From a bacterium (GTDB lineage Bacteria > JAMCPX01), in contig JAJYLN010000008.1 in NCBI GenBank assembly GCA_021787665.1, forward strand, positions 1 through 64,000: DNA of 64,000 nt. The letters run 5' to 3'. The notes beneath the pieces are model-generated. The model saw only the letters and a program-made list of their open reading frames with translations. It ran no database searches and was not told the origin of the DNA. The stretch's first letter is position 1. Each line of letters begins with the position of its first letter. This document shows, piece by piece, positions 34,593 through 42,356 of this stretch. The position numbers and the translations under genes were made by a program.

Positions 34593-35690
34593 ATGAAAAG
34601 ACTAGTGTTAAAGATGAAAAGCAGGCTGCTCTTGCTCAGAGCAGCGGTAAAGGTAGAACTCATGAGGGTGAAGCGTCTATGTGCAATGGTCCTGATCACA
34701 GCAGGGTTTGCGCTCGTTGCCGGTACCGCGTTTGCGGCTACGCCATTGAGCGGGGCCGGCTCGACCTTCGCTTACCCTTTCTATGCGAAATGGTTCTACG
34801 AGTATGAAAAGGTGACCGGGGTCAAGATCAACTATCAGGCGATAGGCAGCGGGGGCGGTATCCAGCAGTTATTCGCACGGATCGTCGATTTCGGAGCGAG
34901 CGACAAGCCGCTCGACAAAAAGACGATGCAGGAGCACGGCGTCATCCAGATGCCGGACGCAGCCGGTGGTATCGCGATCGCCTATAACATCCCCGGGGTC
35001 GGCAAGGGTCTGAAGTTTACACCCAAGCTCATAGCGGCTATATACCTTGGTAAAGTCACGAGCTGGAACGACCCGGCAATAAAGGCCGTGAACCCAGGGA
35101 TCAATCTGCCTGCATTGCCCATCATCGTTGTCCACAGGTCCGACGGCAGCGGCACGACGTATATATTCACCCACTATCTGTCCAAGATCAGCAAAGAATG
35201 GGCCACGAAGGTTGGGGCTGATCTCTCGGTCAACTGGCCTGCACCGTCCAGCATCGGCGGTAAAGGCAACCCCGGCGTGGCAGGGGCCATCATGAAGATG
35301 CGGGGCGCCATTGGATATGTGGAACTTGCCTACGTGATGCAGAACGCCATGACGTATGGGCCTGTTCAGAACAAGGCGGGTGTATTCGTATGGCCCACCA
35401 TAGCATCGGCAAGGGCCGCTGCGGCGACCGTAAAGCATGTTCCGTCCGATTTCAATGTGCTGTTCGTGGACCAGCCCGGCAGGGACTCATACCCAATCGC
35501 AGGGTTCACCTATCTCATCATTTACAAAAAGCAGCTCGATCCGGTGAAGGGGAAAGAACTGCTGAATTTCATCACATGGGCCTATACAAAAGGACAGCCT
35601 ATGCTCAAGGACCTCGATTACGTGCCTATACCTGAAAATATCATTAAGAAGATAGACAGGCAGTTGAAAGAGGTAGAGATCAAGCCGTAA
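34593..35690 (+). CDS. pstS: Phosphate ABC transporter substrate-binding protein PstS
   Basis: A 365-residue periplasmic protein. The phosphate-binding text LSGAGSTFAYPFYAKW, INYQAIGSGGGIQQ, DFGASDKPL and HRSDGSGTTYIF is diagnostic. The signal peptide has an unusually long, Lys/Arg-rich n-region before CAMVLITAGFALVAG; Met24 could be an alternative start but lacks the strong GAGGAGG that precedes 34593. pstCAB are not in the window, so PstS is transcribed with the porin under PHO-like control and must meet its permease from elsewhere. Confidence 0.92.
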   Translation: MKRLVLKMKSRLLLLRAAVKVELMRVKRLCAMVLITAGFALVAGTAFAATPLSGAGSTFAYPFYAKWFYEYEKVTGVKINYQAIGSGGGIQQLFARIVDFGASDKPLDKKTMQEHGVIQMPDAAGGIAIAYNIPGVGKGLKFTPKLIAAIYLGKVTSWNDPAIKAVNPGINLPALPIIVVHRSDGSGTTYIFTHYLSKISKEWATKVGADLSVNWPAPSSIGGKGNPGVAGAIMKMRGAIGYVELAYVMQNAMTYGPVQNKAGVFVWPTIASARAAAATVKHVPSDFNVLFVDQPGRDSYPIAGFTYLIIYKKQLDPVKGKELLNFITWAYTKGQPMLKDLDYVPIPENIIKKIDRQLKEVEIKP

Positions 35691-35720
35691 GGCGCACGTT
35701 CATACGGTAAGCAGCCCATC

Positions 35721-35752
35721 GGGGCCCGAAGAGTACTGAGGGCCCCTTTTTT
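35721..35752 (+). terminator. Intrinsic terminator after pstS
   Basis: GGGGCCC (35721-35727) and GGGCCCC (35740-35746) form a 7-bp GC stem with a 12-nt loop and are followed by six T residues. It ends the porin-pstS unit and isolates it from the riboswitch promoter. Confidence 0.85.
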
Positions 35753-35808
35753 ATCATTGTAAAATGGCCCCTAAATTTTCTCCTTTTGGATGAGAACATA
35801 AAATTAGC

Positions 35809-35836
35809 TTGACACACCCGACAAGAGGAGTAAATT
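35809..35836 (+). promoter_or_regulatory. Promoter of the cobalamin-riboswitch operon
   Basis: TTGACA (35809-35814), a 16-bp spacer and TAAATT (35831-35836) lie just upstream of the riboswitch aptamer. Confidence 0.55.
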
Positions 35837-35843
35837 ACTCTTA

Positions 35844-35989
35844 CTTTTCAGTGTCAGGGAATCCGGTGAGATACCGGAGCGGCCCCGCCACTGTAAGGGC
35901 GAGCGGCTCACACAGTCACTGTTCCGCGTGTCGCGGGATGGGAAGGCATGAGCAAGCCATGACCCCAAGCCAGGAAACCTGCTGAAAAG
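35844..35989 (+). promoter_or_regulatory. Cobalamin (adenosylcobalamin) riboswitch aptamer
   Basis: The conserved core blocks are present in order: GGGAATCCGGTGAGATACCGG, read here as GGGAATC then GGTGAGA, followed by GCCCCGCCACTGTAAG and AAGCCAGGAAACCTGC. CTTTTCAG (35844-35851) and CTGAAAAG (35982-35989) form a perfect 8-bp P1. Downstream are an intrinsic terminator and a btuB-like gene, so ligand binding probably stops transcription of the corrinoid-uptake genes when B12 is plentiful. Confidence 0.95.
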
Positions 35990-36029
35990 AATTTACGAGA
36001 CCTCTCTTCGTGGGAGAGACGAGGCAGGA

Positions 36030-37943
36030 TTGAGAAGGTACATTGACAAGCCCGTCCTTGAGAGAGGAGGGCTTTTTTTATGCGCCTTTCTCTTGGCAGG
36101 GCCAACATACGCCGTCGGAGCATCGTACGATGTTGCTCTGCAAATGAAAGAGGTCGTCGTTACCGGAGAACGGGTCCCATCCCGCTACGAACTGAGCCCT
36201 TCCTCTGAATCTGTCATCACCGCATCGACCATGGAAAATGATGCGACGCTGCAGGATGCGCTGTCGCAGTCGTCGGATGTAACTATACCATCGTATGGCT
36301 GGATGGGCGCGCTCTCGGGCATATCCATCCGCGGTGCGGACACGAGCCAGTCCGAGATCTTGCTCGACGGTGTCCGCCTGAACAATGTCGAGCTGTCGGG
36401 GTTCGACCTCTCGACCTTCCCCCTGTCCGGCATCTCCTCCATAGATATCGCCCGGGGAGGTATGTCCAGCCTGTACGGAGAGTCCGCCATGGGCGGCGTC
36501 GTGAACATCCTGCCGGACGTGTTCCCCACAGCGGACAGCGTGGCAGTGAAGGCAATGGTGGGCAGTTTTCAGAGCTACCATGCCGATGCCACGGCAAAGG
36601 GCAGGGCCGGTGATTTCGGGTATCTTCTTTCCCCTGGGTACGAATCGTCGCAGGGCGATTACCCGTACACCGATGACAACGGCAACCAGCAGGTCCGGAC
36701 CAACAACGATTATCATGGCATGTGGGTGCTTGCAGGGATCGGGTTCAGCAGCGGCGGGAACAGGGTGTATGCCCTGACGCACCTGTATACCAGCACCAAG
36801 GGGGTGCCCGGGGCGCTCGGCATGCTTTCACCGCAGGCACAGGAACATGATACCCACGGGATCTATATTATGAATTGCACGCATACCTCGGATACTGTGA
36901 CCGTCAAGGCGGTTCTGAGCCACGTGAATGAGGATTCGTCCTATTTCGACAATGTTTATGTGCCCGAATCCAGTCCGTCGAAGTCCGATGACACGGACAA
37001 CGAGGCCGGCGTTACGGTCAGCCTCCTCCGTATTCCCTACAATACCATCAGTATCAACGGTGACGGGCTTTTGCAGCAGGCGGTATCCACGAATATCGGC
37101 CGGCACACCCGTACCACCGGAAGTATCGGCGTGGAAGATATCGCACACCCGCTCGAGTGGCTTGTACTCGTTGGTGACGCGGCGTACCAGCATATCTCCG
37201 ATATCGGAAGCGTTGTGACCTACGGCCTCGGTACCGCAGTCAAGCCCATCTCATGGATGGCTGTGAAGGCGCGCGTGTCGACGTCGTATCAGGCCCCGTC
37301 ACTCGATGATCTTTACTGGCCCGATGCCGCCGGTGCGCAGGGCAACCCGGCCTTGCAATCCGAGACTAAAAACGGCTATGAAGCAGGACTGCTGCTGTCA
37401 CCGCTGAGCAGTACGACCATCGAATTGAACGGGTTTTACGACCGGTATCACAACCTCATCCAATGGTCGCCGTCGATAAACAATGTGTGGATGCCGCAGA
37501 ACGTCTCCGGCGCGGTTATCCATGGCATCGAGCTCTCCCTGAAAACGTCACCCGTGGACTTTCTGACGCTCTCCGGGAACGTCGGCCTGCTGGACACACT
37601 CAACCTCTCGAACACGCCCCAGGGCGTCTACGAAAAAGGGTTGTTATACAGGCCGGACATCATCGAAAACACCTGCATAAAGATAGGCAGGGACAATAGG
37701 TATATAGCACTGAGTTTCGGATATACGGGACAGAGGTACGCTACACCAACGAACAGCCAGGCGCTCCCCGGGTTTTATAACCTCAGCGCAACACTGAGCT
37801 ACAGGATAGCATGGATAAGGCCCTTTATAACCTTCACGCAGTACCTCTCCGATACATTCGACACCCTGGAGAGCTACCAGTACCTGTCCGGCTATCCATT
37901 GCCGGGCAGGTATGTGTGGGGAGGGATAGAATTCAAAATATAA
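36030..37943 (+). CDS. btuB: BtuB-like TonB-dependent corrinoid receptor
   Basis: A 637-residue OM receptor. It has a signal peptide (GLFLCAFLLAGPTYA), a TonB box-like MKEVVVTGER, a plug domain (about 55-150: SGISIRGADTSQSEILLDGV, SSLYGESAMGGVVNIL) and a 22-strand-type barrel ending in VWGGIEFKI. The only in-frame start upstream of the signal core is TTG 36030; the ATG at 36080 is in another frame. The riboswitch terminator therefore lies inside the first 17 codons. Control by the cobalamin riboswitch and adjacency to cobalamin genes support corrinoid as substrate. Confidence 0.87.
   Translation: MRRYIDKPVLERGGLFLCAFLLAGPTYAVGASYDVALQMKEVVVTGERVPSRYELSPSSESVITASTMENDATLQDALSQSSDVTIPSYGWMGALSGISIRGADTSQSEILLDGVRLNNVELSGFDLSTFPLSGISSIDIARGGMSSLYGESAMGGVVNILPDVFPTADSVAVKAMVGSFQSYHADATAKGRAGDFGYLLSPGYESSQGDYPYTDDNGNQQVRTNNDYHGMWVLAGIGFSSGGNRVYALTHLYTSTKGVPGALGMLSPQAQEHDTHGIYIMNCTHTSDTVTVKAVLSHVNEDSSYFDNVYVPESSPSKSDDTDNEAGVTVSLLRIPYNTISINGDGLLQQAVSTNIGRHTRTTGSIGVEDIAHPLEWLVLVGDAAYQHISDIGSVVTYGLGTAVKPISWMAVKARVSTSYQAPSLDDLYWPDAAGAQGNPALQSETKNGYEAGLLLSPLSSTTIELNGFYDRYHNLIQWSPSINNVWMPQNVSGAVIHGIELSLKTSPVDFLTLSGNVGLLDTLNLSNTPQGVYEKGLLYRPDIIENTCIKIGRDNRYIALSFGYTGQRYATPTNSQALPGFYNLSATLSYRIAWIRPFITFTQYLSDTFDTLESYQYLSGYPLPGRYVWGGIEFKI
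36048..36079 (+). terminator. Intrinsic terminator of the cobalamin riboswitch
   Basis: AAGCCCGTCCT (36048-36058) pairs with AGGAGGGCTT (36065-36074) apart from one bulged G, with a 6-nt loop, and is followed by a T-run to 36079. It lies about 60 nt after the aptamer and inside the start of the btuB-like reading frame. Confidence 0.75.
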
Positions 37944-37946
37944 CAT

Positions 37947-37976
37947 CGTAGGGGCGGTTCGCGAACCGCCCCTACG
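37947..37976. repeat. Perfect 30-bp palindrome (REP-like)
   Basis: The half-site CGTAGGGGCGGTTCG is followed by its exact reverse complement, giving a 30-bp perfect palindrome right after the btuB stop. GTAGGGGCGGTTCG-type palindromes recur in many bacterial genomes as short dispersed repeats. It could stabilise the 3' end of the btuB message, but no T-run follows. Confidence 0.65.
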
Positions 37977-38049
37977 GGATTTCCGTTTACGAGGGAATGA
38001 CACAAAAAAATGAGACAGATAGATACAAATTATAAAAAAGGAGAGAAAA

Positions 38050-39186
38050 ATGAAGAGATCGAACATGAAACAGGTTTTAGGGTTTGCACTCGTGGCGACA
38101 CTGTTCGCGTTTGCCGGGTGCGGCAAGACAAGTTCGGGCAATGCTGCCCTCCCGCAGGCGCCCTACGTCATAGCGCTGTCCCAGCCGGCGGGCAGCGGTG
38201 TACCTGGCTCGCTGTATGCGCTGTCTCCGACGCAGGGTACCGTCCAGAAGATGGACTTGAACGTGGGACTGATACCGAACAGCATGCTGCTCGACGGTGA
38301 CAGTCTCTATGTCGTGAATGCGGGCGACGCTACGGTGTCCGTGATAACCATTACCGAGAGTACCTCGACTATCTACATAAGAAACAAGGGACTGATATCG
38401 TTTACAACGACGGGCTTTCCGGAATACATTACCGTGACGACAGCGGCAGGCGTTGAGAAAGGCTATGTCTCGCTGAACGGAACGAACCAGGTCGCGGTCC
38501 TGAATATGACGAACGATACGGTGATGCGGTATGTCGATATAAAGCCCTACTCCAAGACGTGGGCCCCGGGGTTCGAGGCACACCCATGGGGCTTGGCTGC
38601 TGTTAATGGTAAGATCATGGTGGCGAACAACGGGGCTCAATATTTATCTACACCGCCATACGCCCAATATGCCTCGCCGGGCATGGTAAGCGTTATCACC
38701 CCCGCAACGGATGCCGTGTCCGAGGTGACCACGACAACAGGTATCAATCTCCAGGCCGTCGAGCCCCTCACACAGACAGGCTTTGTCGTCATCTCGGCCG
38801 ACGGCTACAACAGTACTATCAACGGGTATGCGGAGCTCTTTGATAACGGATTCAGAGAAACAGGGGCTGTACAATTGAGCGGCAGTGGCGCGGCCATTGC
38901 GATCAGCAGCAGCACGGGCATGGGCTATGTGGCGTCAGGAAGCATGGTCGGGTATGACGAGATCGATACCAATACCGGCACCTTTGTCACGACGACAGAC
39001 CTGAGCAAGCAGGTTTCCGGACTGACCGGGTATAATTTGACGAGTATCAAGTTTGCGCCGGATGGAACGCTGTGGGCAACGGACTGGCAGGACAACATGG
39101 TGTTCGAGATTGATCCATCTTCGAATACGGTGATTCAGACGTTCAAACTACCTGAGCCAGCACAGGATGTGGTATTTGTGTATTAA
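38050..39186 (+). CDS. Beta-propeller lipoprotein in the corrinoid-uptake operon, BtuG-like candidate
   Basis: A 378-residue lipoprotein: MKRSNMKQVLGFALVATLFAFAGC gives a clear lipobox (FAGC), and AAAAAGGAGAG precedes the ATG. The mature part is a YncE/YVTN-like propeller (GDSLYVVNAGDATVSVITI, FAPDGTLWATDWQDNMVFEID). It sits between a riboswitch-controlled btuB-like gene and cobQ. In Bacteroides, the surface propeller lipoprotein BtuG captures cobalamin and docks on BtuB; architecture and context match, though sequence homology to BtuG itself cannot be judged here. A corrinoid-capture role is therefore an inference. Confidence 0.72.
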   Translation: MKRSNMKQVLGFALVATLFAFAGCGKTSSGNAALPQAPYVIALSQPAGSGVPGSLYALSPTQGTVQKMDLNVGLIPNSMLLDGDSLYVVNAGDATVSVITITESTSTIYIRNKGLISFTTTGFPEYITVTTAAGVEKGYVSLNGTNQVAVLNMTNDTVMRYVDIKPYSKTWAPGFEAHPWGLAAVNGKIMVANNGAQYLSTPPYAQYASPGMVSVITPATDAVSEVTTTTGINLQAVEPLTQTGFVVISADGYNSTINGYAELFDNGFRETGAVQLSGSGAAIAISSSTGMGYVASGSMVGYDEIDTNTGTFVTTTDLSKQVSGLTGYNLTSIKFAPDGTLWATDWQDNMVFEIDPSSNTVIQTFKLPEPAQDVVFVY

Positions 39187-39256
39187 AAAATCCCCCGACC
39201 CAAGCTTCGCTCGGGTGCCCCTCTCCCTTTGTAAAAAGGGGAAAGAGGGGGATTTT
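39187..39256. repeat. 70-bp MITE-like inverted repeat
   Basis: AAAATCCCCC (39187-39196) and GGGGGATTTT (39247-39256) are perfect terminal inverted repeats. Inside, CTCTCCCTTT and AAAGGGGAAAGAG form a second imperfect pair. AAATCCCCC-type termini with an internal CCCTTTxxAAAGGG core are a frequent small dispersed repeat in bacteria. The element separates the propeller gene from cobQ and may act as a bidirectional hairpin. Confidence 0.55.
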
Positions 39257-39342
39257 GTGGATTGTAGAAATGGAGGAGTGTCCAAAGAAAAAGTGTGTTA
39301 TTGCATTTTTCGGATGAGTGCATACGAGCATGGGTGTCGCAC

Positions 39343-40908
39343 ATGGCATGTAAGACGCTGATGGTACAGGGCACGGGCTCGGGTGTCGGCAAGAGCACGG
39401 TGGTTGCGGGCCTGTGCAGGGTATTCAGGGACATGGGTGTCCGGGTGGCTCCGTTCAAGGCGCAGAACATAGCATTGAACTCTTCCATCACGATCGACGG
39501 AGGTGAAATTGCCAGGGCACAGGCGCTCCAGGCCCTGGCATCTGGCATAGAGCCCTCCGTGGACATGAACCCGGTCCTGATCAAGCCCTCGGACAAAAAT
39601 ACAGCACAGGTCATCGTGCACGGAAAAGTATGTGCGGATGTAAGAGCCGGCACATACCATAGACTGAAAAAGACGCTTGCATCCGACATAAAAGAATCAT
39701 TCGACAGGCTTTGCATGCAATACGATCTCATCGTCCTGGAAGGCGCAGGCAGTGCAGCGGAGATCAACCTCGCGAAAGACGAGCAGGTCAATATGTTCAT
39801 GGCACGGTACGCGGGCGCGCCGGTCCTGCTCGTAGCAGACATAGACAGAGGCGGCGTGTTTGCGTCTTTCTACGGCACGGTCAAGCTGCTCGGCAGGGAC
39901 AGCAGGTACATCAAGGGACTGATCATAAACGGGTTCAGAGGGAACATGGACATGTTCGGGCCCGGTCTCGATATGATCCGGGGGAAGACCGGAAAGCCCG
40001 TTGTCGGCGTGATACCATATATCAACGACATCGGACTGCCGGAAGAGGACGGATGGCTGATGTCCCGGCAGGGGAATGCAGCAGGTGATAGAGGGAATAA
40101 TGCGGGGACGTCGCGCCAACGTCGGGATGTCCCTGTAGTAACTATCGTTGTCGTCAAGCTGCAGTACATCTCGAACTTCACGGACTTCGACCCTCTTTCC
40201 TGTGAGCAGGACGTTGACCTTGTGTTCTCCGGCAGCCCCGCGGTCATCAGGCAGGCCGATATGGTGATCGTCCCAGGCTCGAAGAACACCATGGACGACC
40301 TCTCGTTTTTGCGCAGCACAGGCATGGAGCATGCGATACGGGACGCCCACGCAAAAGGCACAGAGATAATCGGTATATGCGGGGGCTACCAGATGCTGGG
40401 CAAAAGGCTTTGTAATCCATACAAGACCGAAGGCGCGATCAAGCGGGCGAACGGTATCGGGCTGCTGGACATAGAGACGACCTTCCAGAGACATAAGATC
40501 ACGTGTCAGGTCGAGGCTGAACTGGTTGGAGGAAACGGATGGCTGAAAGCCGGAAGGTTAAAAGGTTTGCATGCCTATGAGATCCATATGGGCGAGAGCA
40601 GGGGAGATATAGGACTGTTCAGGATAAACCGGCTTACCGCAGATACAGAGGGCCGCGTAAAGATACAGCAGACGCTCATGGACGGGTCCATGAACGGTAA
40701 TTGCTGGGGCACATATATGCACGGCATCTTCGAGAACGACCGTTTCAGGCGATACCTGCTCGACCGTGTCAGGGACAAAAAAGGGCTGGGGCCGCTGCAT
40801 CGTAGGTCGAGCTATGCCCGGGCAAGAGAGGGCGCCATCGACAGACTCGCGAAGGTCATACGAGTGAGCCTCGACATGGATTTTATAAAAAGGACCGTTG
40901 GACTATGA
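39343..40908 (+). CDS. cobQ: Cobyric acid synthase
   Basis: A 521-residue glutamine-dependent amidotransferase making four side-chain amides of cobyric acid. The N-terminal P-loop domain has VQGTGSGVGKSTV and FKAQNIALNS; the C-terminal class I-like glutaminase has Cys in GICGGYQMLG and His in TYMHGIFEND. ATG 39343 is preferred over the track's 39295. Around residues 246-262 there is a short non-conserved stretch (RQGNAAGDRGNNAGTSRQRR) before the conserved KLQYISNFTDFDPL. It overlaps cbiA by 4 bp. Confidence 0.93.
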   Translation: MACKTLMVQGTGSGVGKSTVVAGLCRVFRDMGVRVAPFKAQNIALNSSITIDGGEIARAQALQALASGIEPSVDMNPVLIKPSDKNTAQVIVHGKVCADVRAGTYHRLKKTLASDIKESFDRLCMQYDLIVLEGAGSAAEINLAKDEQVNMFMARYAGAPVLLVADIDRGGVFASFYGTVKLLGRDSRYIKGLIINGFRGNMDMFGPGLDMIRGKTGKPVVGVIPYINDIGLPEEDGWLMSRQGNAAGDRGNNAGTSRQRRDVPVVTIVVVKLQYISNFTDFDPLSCEQDVDLVFSGSPAVIRQADMVIVPGSKNTMDDLSFLRSTGMEHAIRDAHAKGTEIIGICGGYQMLGKRLCNPYKTEGAIKRANGIGLLDIETTFQRHKITCQVEAELVGGNGWLKAGRLKGLHAYEIHMGESRGDIGLFRINRLTADTEGRVKIQQTLMDGSMNGNCWGTYMHGIFENDRFRRYLLDRVRDKKGLGPLHRRSSYARAREGAIDRLAKVIRVSLDMDFIKRTVGL

Positions 40909-42356
40909 CTAAAAAGACCCGCCCGGTGCTGAAGGGAGTCGTTATAGCCGGAACACACAGCGGGTGCGGAAAGACGACCGTAACGCTGGGGATTCTCAGC
41001 GCATTAAAAAAGAAAGGCCTGAGGGCCCAGCCGTTCAAGGCAGGCCCGGATTTTATAGATGCGGGCCTGCACGCCTCTGTTACGGGCTTGTCCTCGAGGA
41101 ACCTTGACGTATGGATGTGCGGCGAGGAAGGGGTAAGGCAATGCTTTTATAAATATGCTTCGGATGCCGATATCTCGGTTGTGGAAGGCGTCATGGGCAT
41201 GTATGACGGTTCTTATAGTACAGCCGCACTTGCCGGATTATTGCAGGTACCGGTGGTCCTCGTTGTCGATGCTTATGGCATGGCCGAGAGCGCAGGGGCC
41301 GTGGTGGAAGGGTTTGCCGAGCATAGAAAAACAAACACGTTTGCAGGCGTAATCTTCAACCGCGTATCATCCAAAAGGCATTTTGACATGCTGAAACGCG
41401 CGATCAGGAAGGTACCCGTCCTGGGTTATCTCCCCTATGACAGGGATTTTGAAATCAAGGAGCGGCACCTCGGACTGATGACTGCACAGGAGAGCCATCT
41501 GTCGCAACGAGACATCGATAGGCTTGGGAAAACGGTCCTTGAGCACATCGATGTGAAGGACATAATAGACCGGTCCGTCGTAGGGGCAGGGCCGCGGGGG
41601 CGTCATTCTGCAGGAGTCCGGCCATCGGCGGGACGACTGAAGAACCTCAAGGATGTAGATTCTTCGCCTTCGGCTCAGAATGACAGGATAAAAACAGGTC
41701 CTTCGCCGAACATCCGCATTGCCCTTGCGTATGACAGGGCATTTTGTTTTTACTATGAAGATAATCTTGATGCATTGAGAGACGCCGGCGCTGAGATCAT
41801 CAAATTCAGCCCCCTGCAGGACAAACGCCTGCCTGAAGCGGATGTCCTGTACCTCGGCGGAGGGTATCCCGAGGTTCATGCCCAGGCATTGTCAGAGAAC
41901 CGACCGATGATGGAATCAGTCAGGAGATGGGTCGGCGCAAACAGACCGATATATGCGGAGTGCGGAGGCATGATGTACCTGTCAAAAGGGATACACGGCT
42001 TTGACAGCAGGTTTTACCGTATGGCAGGCGTGATGCCCTTTGAAACCGTGATGGACAGGTCGAATCTGTATTTGGGCTACCGGGAAATAGTCCTGAAGGA
42101 AGATTGCATCATAGGAAAGAAAGGAGACCGTCTCAGGGGGCAGGAGTTCCACTATTCGCACCTCAGGACCGTATCGCCGGACAGATCATTGAAAACGTGC
42201 TATAAACTGGGGAGGCGGAACCGCGAAGAAGGCTATCGTGTACAACGTGTTCTTGCAAGCTATATACATATACATTTTTGCTCCAACCCGGACATTGCGG
42301 GTCACTTTATAAATTTCGTAAGGCAGGGGGACATAGAATGCTCAGGGGATGTATAG
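40905..42356 (+). CDS. cbiA: Cobyrinic acid a,c-diamide synthase
   Basis: A 483-residue amidotransferase for the a and c carboxylates of the corrin ring. The N-terminal domain has AGTHSGCGKTTVTLG, FKAGPDFIDAGLH and VVEGVMGMYDG; the glutaminase half has YLGGGYPEVHA, the nucleophile Cys in YAECGGMMYL and a late HSHL-like block. Between the two domains, residues about 233-260 are low-complexity and are encoded by a MITE-like 83-bp insert that keeps the frame open. Both catalytic halves look intact, so function is probably retained. It overlaps cobQ and btuF. Confidence 0.92.
   Translation: MTKKTRPVLKGVVIAGTHSGCGKTTVTLGILSALKKKGLRAQPFKAGPDFIDAGLHASVTGLSSRNLDVWMCGEEGVRQCFYKYASDADISVVEGVMGMYDGSYSTAALAGLLQVPVVLVVDAYGMAESAGAVVEGFAEHRKTNTFAGVIFNRVSSKRHFDMLKRAIRKVPVLGYLPYDRDFEIKERHLGLMTAQESHLSQRDIDRLGKTVLEHIDVKDIIDRSVVGAGPRGRHSAGVRPSAGRLKNLKDVDSSPSAQNDRIKTGPSPNIRIALAYDRAFCFYYEDNLDALRDAGAEIIKFSPLQDKRLPEADVLYLGGGYPEVHAQALSENRPMMESVRRWVGANRPIYAECGGMMYLSKGIHGFDSRFYRMAGVMPFETVMDRSNLYLGYREIVLKEDCIIGKKGDRLRGQEFHYSHLRTVSPDRSLKTCYKLGRRNREEGYRVQRVLASYIHIHFCSNPDIAGHFINFVRQGDIECSGDV
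41602..41684. repeat. MITE-like 83-bp element inserted in frame within cbiA
   Basis: Terminal inverted repeats GTCATTCTG (41602-41610) and CAGAATGAC (41676-41684) enclose AGGAGTCCGG near the left end and GATTCTTCGCC near the right end. Palindromic repeats with GTCATTCTG...GATTCTTCG...CAGAATGAC text are widespread as small dispersed elements in bacteria. It occupies the linker between the two CbiA domains, with no stop codon in the cbiA frame. Confidence 0.65.

Noticed and set aside
36080-36200. ATG 36080 after the riboswitch terminator as the btuB start
   Set aside because: It is in a different frame and soon meets a stop; it would fit only if the T-run length were wrong.
40098-40133. Short inverted GGGAC/GTCCC stretch in cobQ resembling the end of the dinB gene
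   Set aside because: The match is about 18 of 22 bases; the dinB side encodes a normal protein tail, so I cannot support a shared element.
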